Source of the DNA: Serratia sp. H1w
GTDB taxonomy: Bacteria; Pseudomonadota; Gammaproteobacteria; Enterobacterales; Enterobacteriaceae
DNA length: 64,000 bases
Assembly: GCF_000633355.1 (NCBI RefSeq)
Contig: NZ_AYMQ01000065.1
Span: 83,186 to 147,185 of the forward strand
Direction of reading: 5' to 3'
Shown here: positions 53,519 to 62,981 of the stretch, one piece after another
How the letters are laid out: each line of letters opens with the position of its first letter
Numbering within the stretch: position 1 is the first letter of the stretch
Program-made: the position numbers and the translations under genes
Notes under the pieces: generated by a model
The model's database searches: none
The model's input: the letters and a program-made list of their open reading frames with translations, nothing else
What the model was told of the DNA's origin: nothing

Positions 53519-54967
53519 TTATTCGCCAGGGCAACGCTGGCAGCGTTCCGCCTCGGACTCACCCAGCTTCAGCTTGGCTTGCAGATCGCGTAGCGCGGTA
53601 CGCAGACCTTCTTCGATCACCGGGTGGTAGAACGGCATATCCAGCATTTGGTCGATGGTCATCTGCTGCTGGTGTGCCCAGGCCAGCAGGTGAGCGATAT
53701 GCTCCACGTCTGGGCCCATCATTTCAGCGCCGAGGAAGCGCCCGGTTCCTTGTTCGCCATAGACATGCAGAATGCCTTTATTACGCAGCATCACCCGGGA
53801 GCGGCCCTGATTTTCAAACGATACGGTGCCAACTTCAAAGCAGCCACAGGCGCTGAATTTCTGGTTCAGTTCACGGAAGGTCGAGCCTACCATGGCGATT
53901 TGCGGATCTGAAAACACCACGGAAATCGCACTGCGGCGCAGGCCTGGCGTCACTTCTGGGAAGCTGCCCGCGTTGTGCCCGGCGATGCGAGCCTGATCGC
54001 TGGCTTCGTGCAGCAGTGGCAATTGGTTGCTGGCATCCCCGGCGATGAAAATATGCGGTACGCTGGTTTGCATGGTTAACCGGTCGGCTTGTGGAACGCC
54101 TTTGGCATCTAGCGCCAGGGAAGTATTTTCCAGCCCCAGCTTGTCGACGTTTGGTCGGCGGCCGGTAGCGGCCAGCACGTAATCCACCATCATTTCCTGC
54201 GTTTGCCCGTGCAGATCCTGGTAGCGGATAAACACTTGCTCACCTTCGCGTTGCATGATGTCCACTTTGACATCCGGGTCGAGATAGAACTCTGCACCCA
54301 GCGTTTTAGCGGCATAGTCGCGTACTACGCTGTCGGTCAGTGGGCCAACTGCGCCACCAACACCGAACACTTTGGTTTTAACGCCAAGGCGGTGCAGCGC
54401 CTGGCCCAGTTCCAACCCGATCACCCCTGGGCCGAAGACTGCGACAGACTGCGGCAAATCATCCCAGTTGAAGACATCGTCATTGACGATCAAACGATCG
54501 CCCAGGTCGTTCCACGGCGCAGGCCAGGTTGGGCGCGAGCCGGTAGCAATCACGATGCGCTGTGCGACGATGCGTGTATGTTCGTCCACCTGCAAGGTGT
54601 TGTCGTCAATGAAACGGGCATAGCCCTGGATTTTGTCGGCGGCCGGGATGCTACCGACCCCTTCCAGCACAAAACCGACAAAGCGATCGCGCTCGCGTTT
54701 GACGCGATCCATCACTTCACGGCCATTGATGGTGGTTTTCCCCGCAGGGTGGACGCCAAAGCCTGGAGCACGTTCGATCTGATGCACCGCTTCCGCTGCG
54801 GCAATCAGCAATTTGGATGGCATACAGCCCACGCGGGCACAGGTGGTGCCAAAAGGTCCGCCCTCAATCATCACCACGCTGGGGGTAGAAAGTTTGGCCG
54901 CTCGGTAAGCACCCAGTCCGGCAGTGCCTCCGCCAATGACGGCGACGTCGACATTCAACAGTTTCAT
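53519..54967 (-). CDS. Dihydrolipoamide dehydrogenase-like FAD disulfide reductase
   Basis: Class I pyridine nucleotide-disulfide oxidoreductase of 482 residues. FAD motif GGGTAGLGAYRAA at about 12-24, redox-active disulfide Cys43-Cys48 in TTCARVGCMPSK, NAD(P) loop VFGPGVIGLELGQAL, second FAD motif HIFIAGDASN, and a C-terminal HPVIEEGLRTAL holding the catalytic His-Glu pair. It is clearly not the main Lpd of the pyruvate complex by context (no ace or suc genes). It lies downstream of the peroxiredoxin-glutaredoxin fusion on the same strand, with a strong terminator in between; reduction of a low-molecular-weight disulfide serving the peroxiredoxin is a hypothesis. The real substrate is unknown. 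Confidence 0.82.
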   Translation of the reverse strand: MKLLNVDVAVIGGGTAGLGAYRAAKLSTPSVVMIEGGPFGTTCARVGCMPSKLLIAAAEAVHQIERAPGFGVHPAGKTTINGREVMDRVKRERDRFVGFVLEGVGSIPAADKIQGYARFIDDNTLQVDEHTRIVAQRIVIATGSRPTWPAPWNDLGDRLIVNDDVFNWDDLPQSVAVFGPGVIGLELGQALHRLGVKTKVFGVGGAVGPLTDSVVRDYAAKTLGAEFYLDPDVKVDIMQREGEQVFIRYQDLHGQTQEMMVDYVLAATGRRPNVDKLGLENTSLALDAKGVPQADRLTMQTSVPHIFIAGDASNQLPLLHEASDQARIAGHNAGSFPEVTPGLRRSAISVVFSDPQIAMVGSTFRELNQKFSACGCFEVGTVSFENQGRSRVMLRNKGILHVYGEQGTGRFLGAEMMGPDVEHIAHLLAWAHQQQMTIDQMLDMPFYHPVIEEGLRTALRDLQAKLKLGESEAERCQRCPGE

Positions 54968-54986
54968 ATCCGCTCCTGAAAGGGGT

Positions 54987-55012
54987 AAAAAAAGGGCGGG
55001 TCAGTACCCGCC
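54987..55012 (-). terminator. Terminator between the peroxiredoxin fusion and the flavoprotein gene
   Basis: On the minus strand GGCGGGT-ACTG-ACCCGCC is followed by seven T, ending only 19 bp before the flavoprotein ATG. Such a close position would make downstream expression depend on read-through or on a promoter inside the gap. Confidence 0.85.
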
Positions 55013-55069
55013 AAAAGTCACATTAGTTCTATTCCGTGGGTTTTTCAGGCGGCAGATTGTTGAACTGCG

Positions 55070-55092
55070 CCCGAGGCCCGTCGGGTTTTTTT
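55070..55092 (+). terminator. Plus-strand terminator-like hairpin facing the peroxiredoxin fusion
   Basis: CCCGA-GGCCCG-TCGGG followed by seven T on the plus strand. No plus-strand gene precedes it; it could block antisense transcripts or end a small RNA started in the 54900-55060 region. Confidence 0.6.
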
Positions 55093-55097
55093 ATCAT

Positions 55098-55829
55098 TCA
55101 GGCTGTCAGGAAGTTTTCCAGATCGTCACTACCACCGATGTGGCGACCACCGATAAACACCTGTGGGACGGTGGCGCGGCCAGTGACGGCGCGCAGGCTG
55201 ACGGTGGTAGCGTCTTGACCCAGTACGATTTCTTCATATTGGATACCGCGCTCTTGCAGCATTTGTTTGGCTTTGGCGCAGAACGGGCAGCCTGGTTTGG
55301 TGAACAGGGAAACCGATTCCTGCACTTTGAATTCCGGTGCCAGGTATTTCAGCATGGTGTCGGCGTCAGATACTTCAAACGGGTCGCCCGGTTTGTTTGG
55401 CTCGACGAACATTTTTTCTACCACGCCGTTACGTACCAGCATGGAGTAGCGCCATGAGCGTGGGCCAAAGCCCAGATCGGCTTTCTCAACCAGCATGTTC
55501 ATGCCTTTGGTGAACTCACCGTTACCGTCTGGCACGAAGGTAATATTTTCTGCGTGCTGGTCTGCTTTCCAGGCGTTCATCACAAAGGTGTCGTTCACTG
55601 AGACGCACAGGATGCTGTCAACGCCGTGTTGTTTGAACACGCTGGACAGTTCGTTATAGCGTGGCAGATGGCTGGATGAGCAGGTTGGGGTGAACGCGCC
55701 TGGCAAGGAGAACAGGATCACGGTTTTATCTTTGAACAGGTCATCCGTAGTGACATCAATCCATTGGTCGCCCTGGCGAGTATGGAAGGTCACCTGAGGG
55801 ACTTTTTTGCCTTCTTGACTGGTAAACAT
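55098..55829 (-). CDS. Hybrid peroxiredoxin-glutaredoxin (Prx5-Grx)
   Basis: A 243-residue fusion reducing hydrogen peroxide and organic peroxides with glutathione. The N-terminal Prx5 domain (1-165) has peroxidatic Cys50 in [15 protein letters not shown]; the C-terminal glutaredoxin (about 172-243) has the CPFC motif (Cys181, Cys184), TVPQVFIGG and [10 protein letters not shown]. Fusions of this kind are known from Haemophilus, Neisseria and Chromatium. It is divergent from oxyR, with an OxyR-like site between, so peroxide induction is likely. The oxyS sRNA takes this place in E. coli. Confidence 0.94.
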   Translation of the reverse strand: MFTSQEGKKVPQVTFHTRQGDQWIDVTTDDLFKDKTVILFSLPGAFTPTCSSSHLPRYNELSSVFKQHGVDSILCVSVNDTFVMNAWKADQHAENITFVPDGNGEFTKGMNMLVEKADLGFGPRSWRYSMLVRNGVVEKMFVEPNKPGDPFEVSDADTMLKYLAPEFKVQESVSLFTKPGCPFCAKAKQMLQERGIQYEEIVLGQDATTVSLRAVTGRATVPQVFIGGRHIGGSDDLENFLTA

Positions 55830-55923
55830 GGATTAACCCCTTAATTAGAAAAATGAATTTTTTATGTTGGTGCCGTTGCGCTTTGTTGGGGGACATTATT
55901 CACTGCGGGGCTTGATAGTTCTA

Positions 55924-55960
55924 ATCACTCGTTGCTATCTTATCTATCGCCATGAGCTAT
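55924..55960. promoter_or_regulatory. Candidate OxyR binding site
   Basis: ATcA-N7-CTAT-N7-ATcG-N7-CTAT fits the 11-bp spacing of the four-part OxyR site (ATAG-N7-CTAT repeated), with both CTAT parts exact and both ATAG parts at two or three of four. It lies 23 bp before oxyR and 95 bp before the peroxiredoxin fusion, so it could serve autorepression and activation together. Confidence 0.55.
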
Positions 55961-55982
55961 CATGGCCAGGAGGGAAACAACA

Positions 55983-56900
55983 ATGAATATTCGTGATTTA
56001 GAGTATCTGGTCGCCTTGGCCGAGCACCGTCATTTCCGGCGTGCTGCCGACTCATGCCATGTCAGCCAACCCACGTTGAGTGGGCAGATCCGCAAGCTGG
56101 AAGACGAATTAGGCGTGATGCTGCTCGAACGGACCAGCCGCAAGGTGCTATTCACCCAGGCAGGTTTACTGCTGGTGGAACAAGCACGCACCGTACTACG
56201 CGAAGTCAAGGTTCTGAAAGAGATGGCGAGCCAGCAGGGGGAGGCGATGTCCGGGCCGCTGCATATCGGCCTGATCCCTACCGTAGGGCCTTATCTGTTG
56301 CCGCAGATTATCCCGACGCTGCATAAATCCTTTCCCAAGTTGGAAATGTATCTGCACGAAGCCCAGACCCATCAACTGCTGGCACAGCTGGACAGCGGCA
56401 AGTTGGACTGCGCCATTCTAGCCTTGGTGAAAGAGACCGAAGCCTTTATCGAAGTGCCCTTGTTTGATGAGCCGATGCAGTTGGCGGTCTATTCCGACCA
56501 TCCATGGGCACAGCGCGAACGCGTGGCGATGGCCGATTTGGCTGGCGAAAAACTGCTGATGTTGGAAGATGGCCACTGTTTACGCGATCAGGCGCTGGGC
56601 TTTTGCTTCCAGGCCGGTGCGGATGAGGATACCCATTTCCGCGCGACCAGTCTGGAGACGCTGCGTAATATGGTTGCCGCAGGCAGTGGGATTACGCTGT
56701 TGCCTGCCTTGGCAGTGCCGCGTGAGCGTGAGCGCGACGGCGTCTGCTACCTGGAGTGCTACAAGCCGGAACCGAAGCGCACCATTGCTCTGGTGTATCG
56801 CCCCGGCTCCCCGCTGCGCAGCCGCTATGAGCAGTTGGCCGAGGCAATTCGCGAACACATGCAGAATTACCTGGATGCGAACTTAAAACAGGCGGTTTAA
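55983..56900 (+). CDS. oxyR: Peroxide-sensing regulator OxyR
   Basis: LysR-family activator switched on by formation of the Cys199-Cys208 disulfide after hydrogen peroxide exposure. It has 305 residues from ATG 55983. The N-terminal helix-turn-helix is [23 protein letters not shown]; both redox cysteines are present at exactly 199 and 208 ([13 protein letters not shown]). It is divergent from the Prx-Grx fusion. The last 18 bp overlap the end of sthA on the other strand. Confidence 0.97.
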   Translation: MNIRDLEYLVALAEHRHFRRAADSCHVSQPTLSGQIRKLEDELGVMLLERTSRKVLFTQAGLLLVEQARTVLREVKVLKEMASQQGEAMSGPLHIGLIPTVGPYLLPQIIPTLHKSFPKLEMYLHEAQTHQLLAQLDSGKLDCAILALVKETEAFIEVPLFDEPMQLAVYSDHPWAQRERVAMADLAGEKLLMLEDGHCLRDQALGFCFQAGADEDTHFRATSLETLRNMVAAGSGITLLPALAVPRERERDGVCYLECYKPEPKRTIALVYRPGSPLRSRYEQLAEAIREHMQNYLDANLKQAV

Positions 56901-58280
56901 GCCGTTTAGTGCCGCGACTCGGTAGGCTTCTGCCATGGTCGGATAGTTGAAGGTAGTATTAACGAAATACTCGATGGTATTACCTTCACCTTTCTGTTCC
57001 ATGATCGCCTGGCCGATGTGAATGATCTCTGCCGCACGCTCACCAAAGCAATGGATCCCCAGGATCTGCAAGGTGTCGCGGTGGAACAGGATCTTCAAAC
57101 TACCCACGTTCATGCCGGCAATCTGTGCCCGAGCCAGATGTTTGAACTGAGCGCGGCCCACTTCGTACGGCACCTTCATCGCTGTCAGTTCCTGCTCGGT
57201 TTTGCCGACGGAGCTGATTTCCGGAATGGTGTAAATGCCCGTTGGAATATCTTCGATCAGATGCCCGCTGGCTTCCCCAGAAGAGATGGCCTGAGCGGCA
57301 ATGCGGCCTTGGTCATAAGCGGCAGAAGCCAGGCTCGGATAGCCGATCACATCACCCACCGCATAAATATGGGACACGGCGGTCTGATACATGCTGTTGA
57401 CCTTCAACAGGCCACGGCTGTCTGATTCCAGGCCGACGTTCTCCAGGCCCAGCGCATCAGTATTACCGGTACGGCCATTGGCGTACAGCAGGCAATCCGC
57501 CTTCACTTTCTTGCCAGATTTCAGATGAATAATCACGCCGTCATCGGTGCCTTCGATCTGCTCGAATTCTTCGTTGTGGCGGATCACCACGCCGTTATTC
57601 CACAGGTGATAAGACAGGGAATCTGACATCTCCTGATCGAGGAACGCCAGCAGCCGATCGCGGGTGTTGATCAAATCCACCTTCACGTTCAGCCCACGGA
57701 AGATCGATGCGTATTCACAGCCAATCACGCCCGCACCGTAGATAATCACGTGGCGCGGTTCATGGTTCAGCTCGAGGATCGAGTCGCTGTCATAAATGCG
57801 CGAATGGTTAAAATCAACGTTGTTCGGATGATAAGGACGTGAGCCGCAAGCGATCACGATATGGTCGGCGCGGATGGTATCCTGAGTACCGTCCATGTAG
57901 CTTACGCTGACGGTGTTGGCATCGATGAACTTGGCGTTACCGGCGAACAGTTTGCACTGGTTGCGCTCGTAAAATCCTTGGCGCATGCGGGTTTGCTGGT
58001 TAATGACGCTATCGGCGTGGCGTAAAATGTCGGGGAAGGTGGCACTGAGGGTTCGGGAGTTGTTGTAAAGCGGGTTCTGGTTGAATTCGATAATACGGCT
58101 GACGGCGTGGCGGAGGGCTTTGGAGGGGATGGTTCCCCAGTGAGTACATCCGCCGCCCACGTTATTGTACCGTTCGATCACGGCCACGCGGGCACCTTGT
58201 TTCACCAGACCCATGGCTGCGCCTTCACCACCAGGGCCGGAGCCGATGATAATGGCATCAAATTGATAGTGTTGTTGCAT
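56883..58280 (-). CDS. sthA: Soluble pyridine nucleotide transhydrogenase
   Basis: FAD enzyme transferring hydride between NADPH and NAD+, mainly draining excess NADPH. It has 465 residues (E. coli 466). FAD motif [15 protein letters not shown], then [17 protein letters not shown], where the second Cys of the usual disulfide pair is replaced by Thr, as in all SthA; NAD loop [13 protein letters not shown]; second FAD motif [14 protein letters not shown]. Converges on oxyR with an 18-bp tail overlap. Confidence 0.97.
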   Translation of the reverse strand: MQQHYQFDAIIIGSGPGGEGAAMGLVKQGARVAVIERYNNVGGGCTHWGTIPSKALRHAVSRIIEFNQNPLYNNSRTLSATFPDILRHADSVINQQTRMRQGFYERNQCKLFAGNAKFIDANTVSVSYMDGTQDTIRADHIVIACGSRPYHPNNVDFNHSRIYDSDSILELNHEPRHVIIYGAGVIGCEYASIFRGLNVKVDLINTRDRLLAFLDQEMSDSLSYHLWNNGVVIRHNEEFEQIEGTDDGVIIHLKSGKKVKADCLLYANGRTGNTDALGLENVGLESDSRGLLKVNSMYQTAVSHIYAVGDVIGYPSLASAAYDQGRIAAQAISSGEASGHLIEDIPTGIYTIPEISSVGKTEQELTAMKVPYEVGRAQFKHLARAQIAGMNVGSLKILFHRDTLQILGIHCFGERAAEIIHIGQAIMEQKGEGNTIEYFVNTTFNYPTMAEAYRVAALNGLNRLF

Positions 58281-58489
58281 GTAGGAGAGACCTGTTCTTA
58301 TACAAATTTACAACGGTATCTTAACATCATAGCGCTGCGTGCCCAATTACCATTAGCCTTTTTGTGGCAAAGCACAATCGATGTGGCCCGGAACTGTGAC
58401 AAAGCGCGTTTGTATCAATGCTGTTGCATTAAATTTGCTATATTGCCAGTTCTGCGGCGTTAGACTGAAAGAAGGGAAGTTATCCGGAT

Positions 58490-59128
58490 ATGCAAATGGG
58501 CGTCAGAGCACAACAAAAAGAACGCACGCGTCGTTCCCTCATTGAGGCGGCTTTCAGCCAACTGAGTGCCGAGCGCAGTTTTGCCAGCCTGAGCCTGCGT
58601 GAAGTCTCACGCGAGGCGGGTATCGCGCCCACGTCGTTTTATCGCCATTTTCGCGATGTGGATGAGCTTGGGCTCACCATGGTTGACGAAAGCGGCCTGA
58701 TGCTGCGCCAGTTGATGCGCCAGGCACGCCAGCGCATTGCCAAAGGTGGCAGCGTGATCCGCACGTCGGTATCGACCTTTATGGAGTTTATTGGCAATAA
58801 TCCCAACGCCTTTCGGTTATTGCTGCGTGAACGTTCCGGTACCTCGGCCGCATTTCGTGCGGCGGTAGCACGGGAAATTCAACATTTTATCGCCGAACTG
58901 GCAGATTACCTGGAGCTGGAAAACCATATGCCGCGCAGCTTTACCGAGGCGCAGGCGGAAGCTATGGTGACGATTGTGTTCAGTGCCGGTGCGGAAGCAC
59001 TGGATATTGATATTGAACAACGGCGGCAGCTTGAAGAAAGGTTAGTGTTGCAACTGCGGATGATCTCCAAAGGAGCTTATTACTGGTATCGCCGCGAGCA
59101 AGAAAAGGCCTCTGTAACCCACGAATAA
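58490..59128 (+). CDS. fabR: FabR, TetR-family repressor of unsaturated fatty acid synthesis
   Basis: Repressor that senses unsaturated acyl-ACP/CoA and controls fabB and fabA. It has 212 residues from ATG 58490; the inner Met at 58496 ([15 protein letters not shown]) is the alternative, but the ribosome site GGAAG is better spaced for 58490. The TetR helix-turn-helix [21 protein letters not shown] is nearly identical to E. coli, and so is the ligand domain. It is divergent from sthA; yijD starts 13 bp after its stop. Confidence 0.96.
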   Translation: MQMGVRAQQKERTRRSLIEAAFSQLSAERSFASLSLREVSREAGIAPTSFYRHFRDVDELGLTMVDESGLMLRQLMRQARQRIAKGGSVIRTSVSTFMEFIGNNPNAFRLLLRERSGTSAAFRAAVAREIQHFIAELADYLELENHMPRSFTEAQAEAMVTIVFSAGAEALDIDIEQRRQLEERLVLQLRMISKGAYYWYRREQEKASVTHE

Positions 59129-59141
59129 CAAGGTGAAAGTA

Positions 59142-59504
59142 ATGGAAAAACTAAGCCGTGAGAATGGTACTTTACTGCTGGCGTTGATTGCCGGCCTGTC
59201 CGTAAACGGTTCCTTTGCCGCGCTGTTCAGCTCGGTGGTGTCGTTTTCAGCCTTCCCGTTGATTGCTTTGGTGCTGGCGGTGTATTGCCTGCATCAGCGT
59301 TACCTGAATCAACCAATGTCGGATGGCACGCCGAAACTGGCGGCCGGTTGTTTCCTGTTGGGCATCCTGGGATATAGCGCGATCGTGCGTGCGGAATATC
59401 CGCAGATCGGCTCGAACTTCCTGCCCTCGATTGTTTGCGTGGCGCTGGTGTTCTGGATTGGTTTCCAGTTAAAGAAACGCAATACCACTGTCGCCCAACA
59501 GTAA
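59142..59504 (+). CDS. yijD: YijD-like inner-membrane protein (DUF1422)
   Basis: A 120-residue protein with four hydrophobic segments ([65 protein letters not shown]). Function unknown. ATG 59142 follows AAGGTGA; a GTG three codons upstream is also open. Cotranscribed with fabR as in E. coli, so a link to membrane lipid balance is possible but not shown. Confidence 0.9.
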   Translation: MEKLSRENGTLLLALIAGLSVNGSFAALFSSVVSFSAFPLIALVLAVYCLHQRYLNQPMSDGTPKLAAGCFLLGILGYSAIVRAEYPQIGSNFLPSIVCVALVFWIGFQLKKRNTTVAQQ

Positions 59505-59509
59505 GCATG

Positions 59510-59566
59510 GCCAACCCTCTCCCACAGGGCGAGGGAGCCAATGTAGGGGCGCTGCATGCTGCGCCC
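59510..59566. repeat. Partial dispersed repeat with GCATGC palindrome, copy D
   Basis: CCAACCCTCTCCCACAGGGCG resembles one arm of repeats A-C; it runs into GGGGCGC-TGCATGCT-GCGCCC at 59546-59566, the short palindrome. It lies between convergent yijD and trmA and may end both transcripts. Confidence 0.65.
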
Positions 59567-59590
59567 GTGTGAAGGTCAGGTGCGGGGGCA

Positions 59591-60691
59591 TCAGCGACGT
59601 TCGAGCAGTACGCCGCACTCCATATGATGGGTGTAAGGGAACTGATCGAACAGCGCCAAGCGGGTAATGTTATGCGTGGCCTGCAAGGTGCTTAAATTGG
59701 CGCACAGGGTTTCCGGGTTGCAGGAGATGTAAAGGATGCGCGGGTAGCTCTGCACCATCTTCACCGTTTCATCATCCAGCCCGCTGCGTGGTGGATCGAC
59801 GAAAATCGTCTCACAATTATAGCTGCTCAGATCGATCCCTTTTAACCGGTTGAACTCGCGCGCGCCGTTCATCGCCTGAGTGAAGTCTTCCGCCGCCATG
59901 CGGATAATCTGCACGTTATCGATATGGTTGGCTGCGATGTTGTACTGCGCCGCGGCTACCGAAGGCTTGGCGATTTCAGTGGCCAACACCCGTTCGAAGT
60001 TGCGGGCCAGGGCCAGCGAGAAGTTGCCGTTACCACAATACAGCTCCAGCAGATCGCCTTTTGAACCCTTGGTAACATCCAGCGCCCATTCCAGCATTTG
60101 TACGTTCATGGCCGCGTTGGGCTGGGTGAAGCTGTTTTCGACCTGGCGATAAATCATCTCACGGCCAGCGACTGGCAACACTTCGTCGACGTAATCCTGA
60201 TCCAGCATGATTTTCATCTTTGAGGCGCGGCCAATCAGCTGCACATCGAACCCTTCGGCACGCAACGCATCACGCAGCGCGGTGGCATCTTGCTGCCACC
60301 GTTCGTCCAGCTTGCGGTGATACAGCAGCGAGGCAATGATTTTACCGCTCTGCGTGGACAGATAATCGATCTGGAACAGCTTGTGGCGCAGCACCGGATT
60401 CGGCTTGAGGGCCGTCATCAGCGCGCTCATCAGGCGGTTAATCAGCTCGCTGGCCGCCGGGAAACTATCGACACGGATTCGCTGCTTGGTCTGCTGATCG
60501 AACATGATGTGGTACATATCGTCCTCATCATGCCAAATGCGGAATTCCGCCCGCATCCGATAGTGGCTGACGGGCGAGCGAAACACTTCCGGCTCGGGCG
60601 CCGTGAACGGTGACATCATGGTTTTCAGGCGGGCAGTTTTCTCCGCCAGTTGGTCGTCATAGCGTTCAATGGGCAAATTCTCGGGCGTCAT
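59591..60691 (-). CDS. trmA: tRNA (uracil-5-)-methyltransferase TrmA
   Basis: Methylates U54 to ribothymidine in the T-loop of tRNAs and also acts as a tRNA chaperone. It has 366 residues, as in E. coli. SAM loop [30 protein letters not shown], the nucleophilic Cys in [15 protein letters not shown], and the C-terminal base Glu in [12 protein letters not shown]. It is divergent from btuB, as in E. coli. Confidence 0.97.
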   Translation of the reverse strand: MTPENLPIERYDDQLAEKTARLKTMMSPFTAPEPEVFRSPVSHYRMRAEFRIWHDEDDMYHIMFDQQTKQRIRVDSFPAASELINRLMSALMTALKPNPVLRHKLFQIDYLSTQSGKIIASLLYHRKLDERWQQDATALRDALRAEGFDVQLIGRASKMKIMLDQDYVDEVLPVAGREMIYRQVENSFTQPNAAMNVQMLEWALDVTKGSKGDLLELYCGNGNFSLALARNFERVLATEIAKPSVAAAQYNIAANHIDNVQIIRMAAEDFTQAMNGAREFNRLKGIDLSSYNCETIFVDPPRSGLDDETVKMVQSYPRILYISCNPETLCANLSTLQATHNITRLALFDQFPYTHHMECGVLLERR

Positions 60692-60822
60692 GGCTTCTCT
60701 CGTCAGGCAAATTGGATCAGCGGGGATTGTAGGGAATCAGCCCGTGAAGTCCAGTTTTGTTGTGGTGCTAATTTGAAACACTATTGGCAATCTAGACATC
60801 CATTTTCATTGATTGTAGCATT

Positions 60823-61093
60823 GCCGTCCGGTCTCAAGCAGCGAGTGAAAAGGGAATCCAGTGTAAATCTGGAGCTGACGCGCAGCGGTATGGGGAAGTC
60901 ACGGCGATAGCGTTAAATGACGCAGACACTGTCCACTGCAGGATGGGAAGTCATCGCCCGGTGCGGGTTGCCATTGGCAATCGGCAAATCCCAAGCCCGA
61001 AAACCTACCGGTGTACGTCGCAATATCCATAGCCGTCGCGAACTACCGGCCGTGGCCCTGCGGCATCCCCAATGAAGTTTGGATGCTTTTAAT
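60823..61093 (+). promoter_or_regulatory. Adenosylcobalamin riboswitch upstream of btuB
   Basis: The 5' part (AAGGGAATCCAGTGTAAATC, then GGAGCTGACGCGCAGCGGT) and the 3' part (CAAGCCCGAAAACCTACCGG, B12-box variant) match the E. coli btuB leader closely; the CCGGT and ACCGG ends pair as P1. An expression platform hairpin follows (GCATCC at about 61060 with GGATGC at 61081-61086) that covers the ribosome-binding GGAT just before the start codon, as in E. coli. High cobalamin should block btuB translation. The 60692-60822 stretch holds the trmA/btuB promoters. Confidence 0.92.
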
Positions 61094-61094
61094 A

Positions 61095-62981
61095 ATGACA
61101 ATGATAAAAAATACACTGCTGGCGGTGGTCTCCTCCGTGACGGCATTTTCTGGATGGGCGCAAGATAACACCACGACTAAAAATAGCGATGACCTGGTGG
61201 TCACCGCCAACCGCTTCCCTCAGCCGGTCTCCTCCGTGCTGGCTCCTGCTGACGTAGTTACCCGCGAAGATATCGACCGCTGGCAGGCCAAAAGCCTCAA
61301 CGATGTGATGCGCCGTTTACCGGGCGTCGATATTTCGCAGTACGGTGGTATGGGACAGGGCTCATCCCTCTCGGTACGCGGTACCGAAGCCCGTCACGTA
61401 TTGGTATTGATCGACGGTGTGCCAATGGCCCGTTTGGGGATCACTAATGGCGTCGACTTCAATCAGGTGCCGCTGGCGCTGGTGCAGCGTGTAGAGTTTA
61501 TTCGTGGGCCACGCTCCGCCATTTATGGTTCTGGTGCCATCGGCGGGGTCATCAACATCATTACCCAGACGGATAAAGAAGGCGGTAAAGTCCAGGCGGG
61601 TATCGGCTCGAACGGCTACCAGCAGTATGACGGTGCTGTGCGCCAGCGTTTCGACAATACTATTGCTACCGTTGCAGGCAGCTATCAGATGACCAATGGC
61701 TTCAATGTGCAGCCAGGCTCGCCTTATTCGGTCGACAGCGACCGTGACGGGTTCCGTAATAAAAGCTTCTGGGGTGGCTTGGAGCAGCAGTTCAATCAGA
61801 ACTTCTCTGGTTTCGTGCGTGGCTATGGGTACACCAATAACGCCGATTATGACGTTGGCAGCGTTCCTTACAGCCCGCAGTACAGTAATGACGAAGACCG
61901 CTTGTATAGCCATACCTATGATATGGGGCTGCGTTTCCTGTCCGGTGCCTTCTCTTCTCAACTGACTGGCAGCTATCAGAAACAGAAAGATTATAACTAC
62001 AGCAGCCAGAATGGCCGTTATGGTGTCAGCACCACGCTGGATGATATGGATCAGCGCAACCTGCAATGGGGCAATACCTATGCCTTCGAGCACGGTAGCG
62101 TCACCGCCGGTGCCGATTTCCAGCAACAGCGCCTGACCTCTTCCGACAACTTCTTTGCCGATACCTATAAAAGAGACAACACGGGTCTGTACCTGAGTGG
62201 TCAGCAAAAGTACGGCAGCGTGACGTTGGAAGCCTCTGGGCGCGAAGATAAGGCCGGTGATTTCGGTTGGCATGGCACTTGGCAGACCGCAGCAGGATGG
62301 GAATTTGTTGATGGTTATCGGGCAACCTTGTCTTATGGTACCGGCTTCCTGACGCCGTCACTGGGCCAGCAATATGGTTCCAAACGCTTTGGTATTGATT
62401 CCAACAGCAACCTCAAGCCGGAAGAGTCCAAGCAGTGGGAAATCGGTCTGGAAGGTTTGACCGGGCCGCTGGATTGGCGTCTGTCGGCTTACCACTACAA
62501 AATCCAGAACCTGATCAACTACGATTCTGACCCGGTGACCTATCAGGGGCAGTATTACAACGTGGATAAGGCAACGATTAAAGGTGTGGAATGGACCGGC
62601 AGCTTTGATACCTGGATCTTCACCCACCAGTTGACGCTGCAATATATCGATCCACGTAATGACCAGACCGATGAAGTGTTGGCGCGCCGTTCGAAGCGTC
62701 AGGCCAAGTATCAGCTGGATTGGACGATGTTCAACCTGGACATGGATATCTCGTATCAGTACTACGGTAAACGTTACAACAATATCTCTTCTACTTATAA
62801 CCCTGAGCAGATCGTATTGCCGAGTTACAGCACGGTCGACGTCAGCGCCTCATATCCAATAACCTCTCAGCTGACAGTTCGTGGTAGAATTGCCAACCTG
62901 TTTGATAAAGATTATGAGACGGCTTATGGCTACGCTACTCCAGGAAGAGAGTACTACCTCACTGGCAGCTATACCTTCTAA
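61095..62981 (+). CDS. btuB: Vitamin B12 TonB-dependent outer-membrane receptor
   Basis: 22-strand outer-membrane barrel for cobalamin uptake driven by TonB. From ATG 61095 it has 628 residues with a signal peptide (ending FSGWA-QD); ATG 61101 is the E. coli-equivalent start, but spacing from GGAT (10 versus 16 bases) favours 61095. TonB box DDLVVTANRF, plug domain (LPGVDISQYGGMGQ, VEFIRGPRSAIYGSGAIGGVINI), and a barrel ending in YYLTGSYTF with terminal Phe. The barrel loops differ much from E. coli, as expected for surface parts. It overlaps murI by 56 bp. Confidence 0.96.
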   Translation: MTMIKNTLLAVVSSVTAFSGWAQDNTTTKNSDDLVVTANRFPQPVSSVLAPADVVTREDIDRWQAKSLNDVMRRLPGVDISQYGGMGQGSSLSVRGTEARHVLVLIDGVPMARLGITNGVDFNQVPLALVQRVEFIRGPRSAIYGSGAIGGVINIITQTDKEGGKVQAGIGSNGYQQYDGAVRQRFDNTIATVAGSYQMTNGFNVQPGSPYSVDSDRDGFRNKSFWGGLEQQFNQNFSGFVRGYGYTNNADYDVGSVPYSPQYSNDEDRLYSHTYDMGLRFLSGAFSSQLTGSYQKQKDYNYSSQNGRYGVSTTLDDMDQRNLQWGNTYAFEHGSVTAGADFQQQRLTSSDNFFADTYKRDNTGLYLSGQQKYGSVTLEASGREDKAGDFGWHGTWQTAAGWEFVDGYRATLSYGTGFLTPSLGQQYGSKRFGIDSNSNLKPEESKQWEIGLEGLTGPLDWRLSAYHYKIQNLINYDSDPVTYQGQYYNVDKATIKGVEWTGSFDTWIFTHQLTLQYIDPRNDQTDEVLARRSKRQAKYQLDWTMFNLDMDISYQYYGKRYNNISSTYNPEQIVLPSYSTVDVSASYPITSQLTVRGRIANLFDKDYETAYGYATPGREYYLTGSYTF

